Origin: Thalassovita autumnalis | GTDB taxonomy: Bacteria > Pseudomonadota > Alphaproteobacteria > Rhodobacterales > Rhodobacteraceae | Assembly: GCF_001458255.1 (NCBI RefSeq) | Contig: NZ_CYSB01000041.1 | Coordinates: forward strand, 62,001-126,000 | Reading direction: 5' to 3' | DNA length: 64,000 nucleotides | In this document: piece by piece, positions 62,529 through 64,000 of the stretch | Numbering within the stretch: the stretch's first letter is position 1 | Layout: each line of letters begins with the position of its first letter | The notes under the pieces: generated by a model | What the model saw: the letters and a program-made list of their open reading frames with translations, nothing else | Databases searched by the model: none | Told to the model about the DNA's origin: nothing | Position numbers and translations under genes: made by a program

Positions 62529-63701
62529 TCAGACCCGTTCGATCGCAATCGCCGTGCCTTCGCCACCGCCGATACAGATCGCTGCGACACCCCGCTTCAG
62601 CCCGCGTTTTTCCAACGCGTTCAGCAGGGTCACCATGATCCGCGCGCCCGAGGCACCAATCGGATGGCCCAACGCACAGGCACCGCCGTTGACGTTCACA
62701 ACATCGCGGTGCAGCCCCATTTCACGCATGAAGGCCATCGGCACCACGGCGAAAGCTTCGTTCACTTCCCAGAGGTCCACATCCTCAACCGACCAGTCCA
62801 GACGCTCCAACAGTTTCTTGGCCGCGGGAACCGGGGCGGTGGGGAACTGTGATGGCGCATGGGCATGACTGGCATGCCCCATGATCCGGGCACGCACCTT
62901 GAGGCCCTGCGCTGCAGCCGCCTCTTCCGAGGCCAGCACCAATGCCGCCGCCCCATCCGAGATGGAGGAAGAGTTTGCCGCCGTCACCGTGCCATCCTTG
63001 CGGAAGGCCGGTTTCAGATGCGGGATCTTTTCCGGGCGGGCTTTCGCGGGCTGCTCATCGGTGGTGATGACATGTTCGCCGGTGCGGTGGCGCAGGGTCA
63101 GCGGCGCAATTTCGCCCTCAAAGGCACCGGAACGTTCTGCCTCCAACGCGTTTGACAGCGAAGCCAGCGCATATTGATCCTGCTCTTCACGGGTGAACTG
63201 AAAAGCCTCAGCGCAGTCTTCGGCAAAGGTGCCCATCAGGCGGCCTTTGTCATAGGCGTCTTCCAGTCCATCGAGGAACATGTGATCCAGCGTCTGCTGG
63301 TGACCGATCCGGGCGCCACCGCGCATTTTGGGCAAAAGATAAGGCGCGTTTGACATGCTCTCCATCCCGCCCGCAATCATCGTGTCTGCGTGCCCCAGCG
63401 CGATCTGGTCAAAGGCCATCATCGCCGCCTTCATGCCTGAGCCACACATCTTGTTCAGCGTGGTGGCCGGCACTTCTTCGCCCAGACCACCGGCAAAGCC
63501 CGCCTGACGTGCCGGGGCCTGGCCCTGACCGGCAGGCAGAACGCAGCCCATAAGCACCTCATCCACGGTGCTGGCACCAGCATCCCCCAGGGCGGCACGG
63601 ATGGCCGCGCCGCCCAAAGTGGCGGCCTCCACCCCGTCAAACACCCCCTGAAATCCGCCCATCGGCGTGCGGGCCGCCCCTGCGATGACCACTGGTTTCA
63701 T
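62529..63701 (-). CDS. Acetyl-CoA acyltransferase (thiolase)
   Basis: A 390-residue thiolase. The acyl-accepting Cys86 is in TLNKMCGSGMKAAMM, NEAFAVVP is present, His346 is in GHPIGASG and the base Cys376 in AAICIGGGEG. Length and the GG(M)ESMSNAPYLLP segment suit an acetoacetyl-CoA or degradative thiolase; it could complete the beta-oxidation cycle with the FadJ-type protein at 10.2 kb, or work in ketone metabolism. AGGAGG lies 8 nt before the ATG at 63701. Monocistronic, with its own terminator. Confidence 0.92.
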   Translation of the reverse strand: MKPVVIAGAARTPMGGFQGVFDGVEAATLGGAAIRAALGDAGASTVDEVLMGCVLPAGQGQAPARQAGFAGGLGEEVPATTLNKMCGSGMKAAMMAFDQIALGHADTMIAGGMESMSNAPYLLPKMRGGARIGHQQTLDHMFLDGLEDAYDKGRLMGTFAEDCAEAFQFTREEQDQYALASLSNALEAERSGAFEGEIAPLTLRHRTGEHVITTDEQPAKARPEKIPHLKPAFRKDGTVTAANSSSISDGAAALVLASEEAAAAQGLKVRARIMGHASHAHAPSQFPTAPVPAAKKLLERLDWSVEDVDLWEVNEAFAVVPMAFMREMGLHRDVVNVNGGACALGHPIGASGARIMVTLLNALEKRGLKRGVAAICIGGGEGTAIAIERV

Positions 63702-63800
63702 CTTGCATTCCTCCTTTGGCGCTGCCCCGGCCCGATGCTGAGTGCGGCGCAAATCCAAGTCATTGGCATTTTGTCTGGTGTGAATTGAACAAGTGTTCAC

Positions 63801-63992
63801 TTAAAAGTCCAGAGCGTCTTGCCGCCATTTTCCTGCCCGGATCCCAGCAAACCATAGCATATCGCCCAAGAATCGCCCCATTGCGCCCGCAAAGCGGTCG
63901 AGAATCGCTGTCATAACAGGGTCTGTAGCTGCAATGGCTTCCCTCGGTGCCGCGCGAACACAGCCCCCACCCAGTGTGCGGCACCGAGGCAT
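63801..63992 (-). CDS. Short hypothetical frame at the window edge
   Basis: A 63-codon frame with GGAAGAAA just before its ATG at 63992. The first third is basic and low in structure; the last part (TAILDRFAGAMGRFLGDMLW then FAGIRAGKWRQ) could form an amphipathic helix. I do not recognise it. The remaining sequence between 63702 and 64000 shows no other gene; the frame may be chance, or the end of something beyond the window. Confidence 0.25.
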   Translation of the reverse strand: MPRCRTLGGGCVRAAPREAIAATDPVMTAILDRFAGAMGRFLGDMLWFAGIRAGKWRQDALDF

Positions 63993-64000
63993 TTTCTTCC

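Noticed and set aside
63760-63984. 74-codon minus-strand frame at the right edge
   Set aside because: No ribosome-binding site or motif, and it overlaps the slightly better frame at 63801-63992, itself doubtful.
1-64000. CRISPR arrays, tRNA or rRNA genes, prophage and integrase genes
   Set aside because: I looked for regularly spaced repeats, cloverleaf-like genes and phage or recombinase motifs and saw none. A tRNAscan or Infernal run would settle the RNA genes.

Overview
The window looks like a chromosomal segment of a marine alphaproteobacterium of the Rhodobacterales, most likely the Roseobacter group. I infer this from gene content and order, not from a search: mlaA-mlaC, glnK-amtB, the lspA/DUF3035/two-M16 block, rsmB-heparinase II/III-purH, dapB beside rbfA-NAGPA-truB, several small RTX-like proteins, an ALDH16-type fusion, DUF1674, DUF5665 and DUF6525. 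Most genes are high-GC housekeeping or metabolic genes. I see no tRNA, rRNA, CRISPR array, integrase, transposase gene or prophage.

Layout. 1-5.2 kb: end of mlaA and mlaC (outer-membrane lipid asymmetry), a class A penicillin-binding protein, and glnK-amtB (nitrogen signalling and ammonium uptake). 5.3-18.2 kb: DUF2478, tex, adenine deaminase, a FadJ-type beta-oxidation protein, polA, a 265-bp MITE-like element, DUF2459, a zinc-finger protein, an orphan ABC ATPase and an atypical SDR. 18.3-23.4 kb: a LysR regulator, then a deoxyribose-type operon (shortened DgoK-like protein, deoC, double-domain ALDH16). 23.4-29.1 kb: a membrane-bound AraC regulator, a small lipoprotein, an active/inactive M16 peptidase pair, DUF3035 and lspA. 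29.2-38 kb: purH, heparinase-like, rsmB, DUF1674, dapB, rbfA, NAGPA and truB.

38-51.4 kb: the usual rbfA-truB-rpsO-pnp neighbourhood is here opened at two places. Between truB and rpsO lie three membrane-anchored RTX-like proteins, DUF1643 and DUF5665. Between rpsO and pnp lie a dehydrogenase/LysR pair, a PLP decarboxylase/ArsR pair, a fatty-acid hydroxylase and a zinc-chaperone GTPase behind a Zur-like box.

51.5-55.2 kb: an AT-richer surface-glycan cassette (pyruvyltransferase, GT29/sialyltransferase-like protein, two further glycosyltransferases). 55.2-64 kb: 1-Cys peroxiredoxin and an aldehyde dehydrogenase flanking a perfect 30-bp palindrome, a short TetR regulator, a broken MerR gene, an RluA-type synthase, rarD, a GFA protein, free-methionine sulfoxide reductase, a hormone-sensitive-lipase-type hydrolase and a thiolase.

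The observations I rate highest are the MITE-like element, the 30-bp palindrome, the paired WNHxPG RTX-like proteins, the glycan cassette, the degraded DgoK-like protein in the deoC operon, and the Zur-like and ArsR operators. I did not find a clear case of an entirely new multi-gene system.
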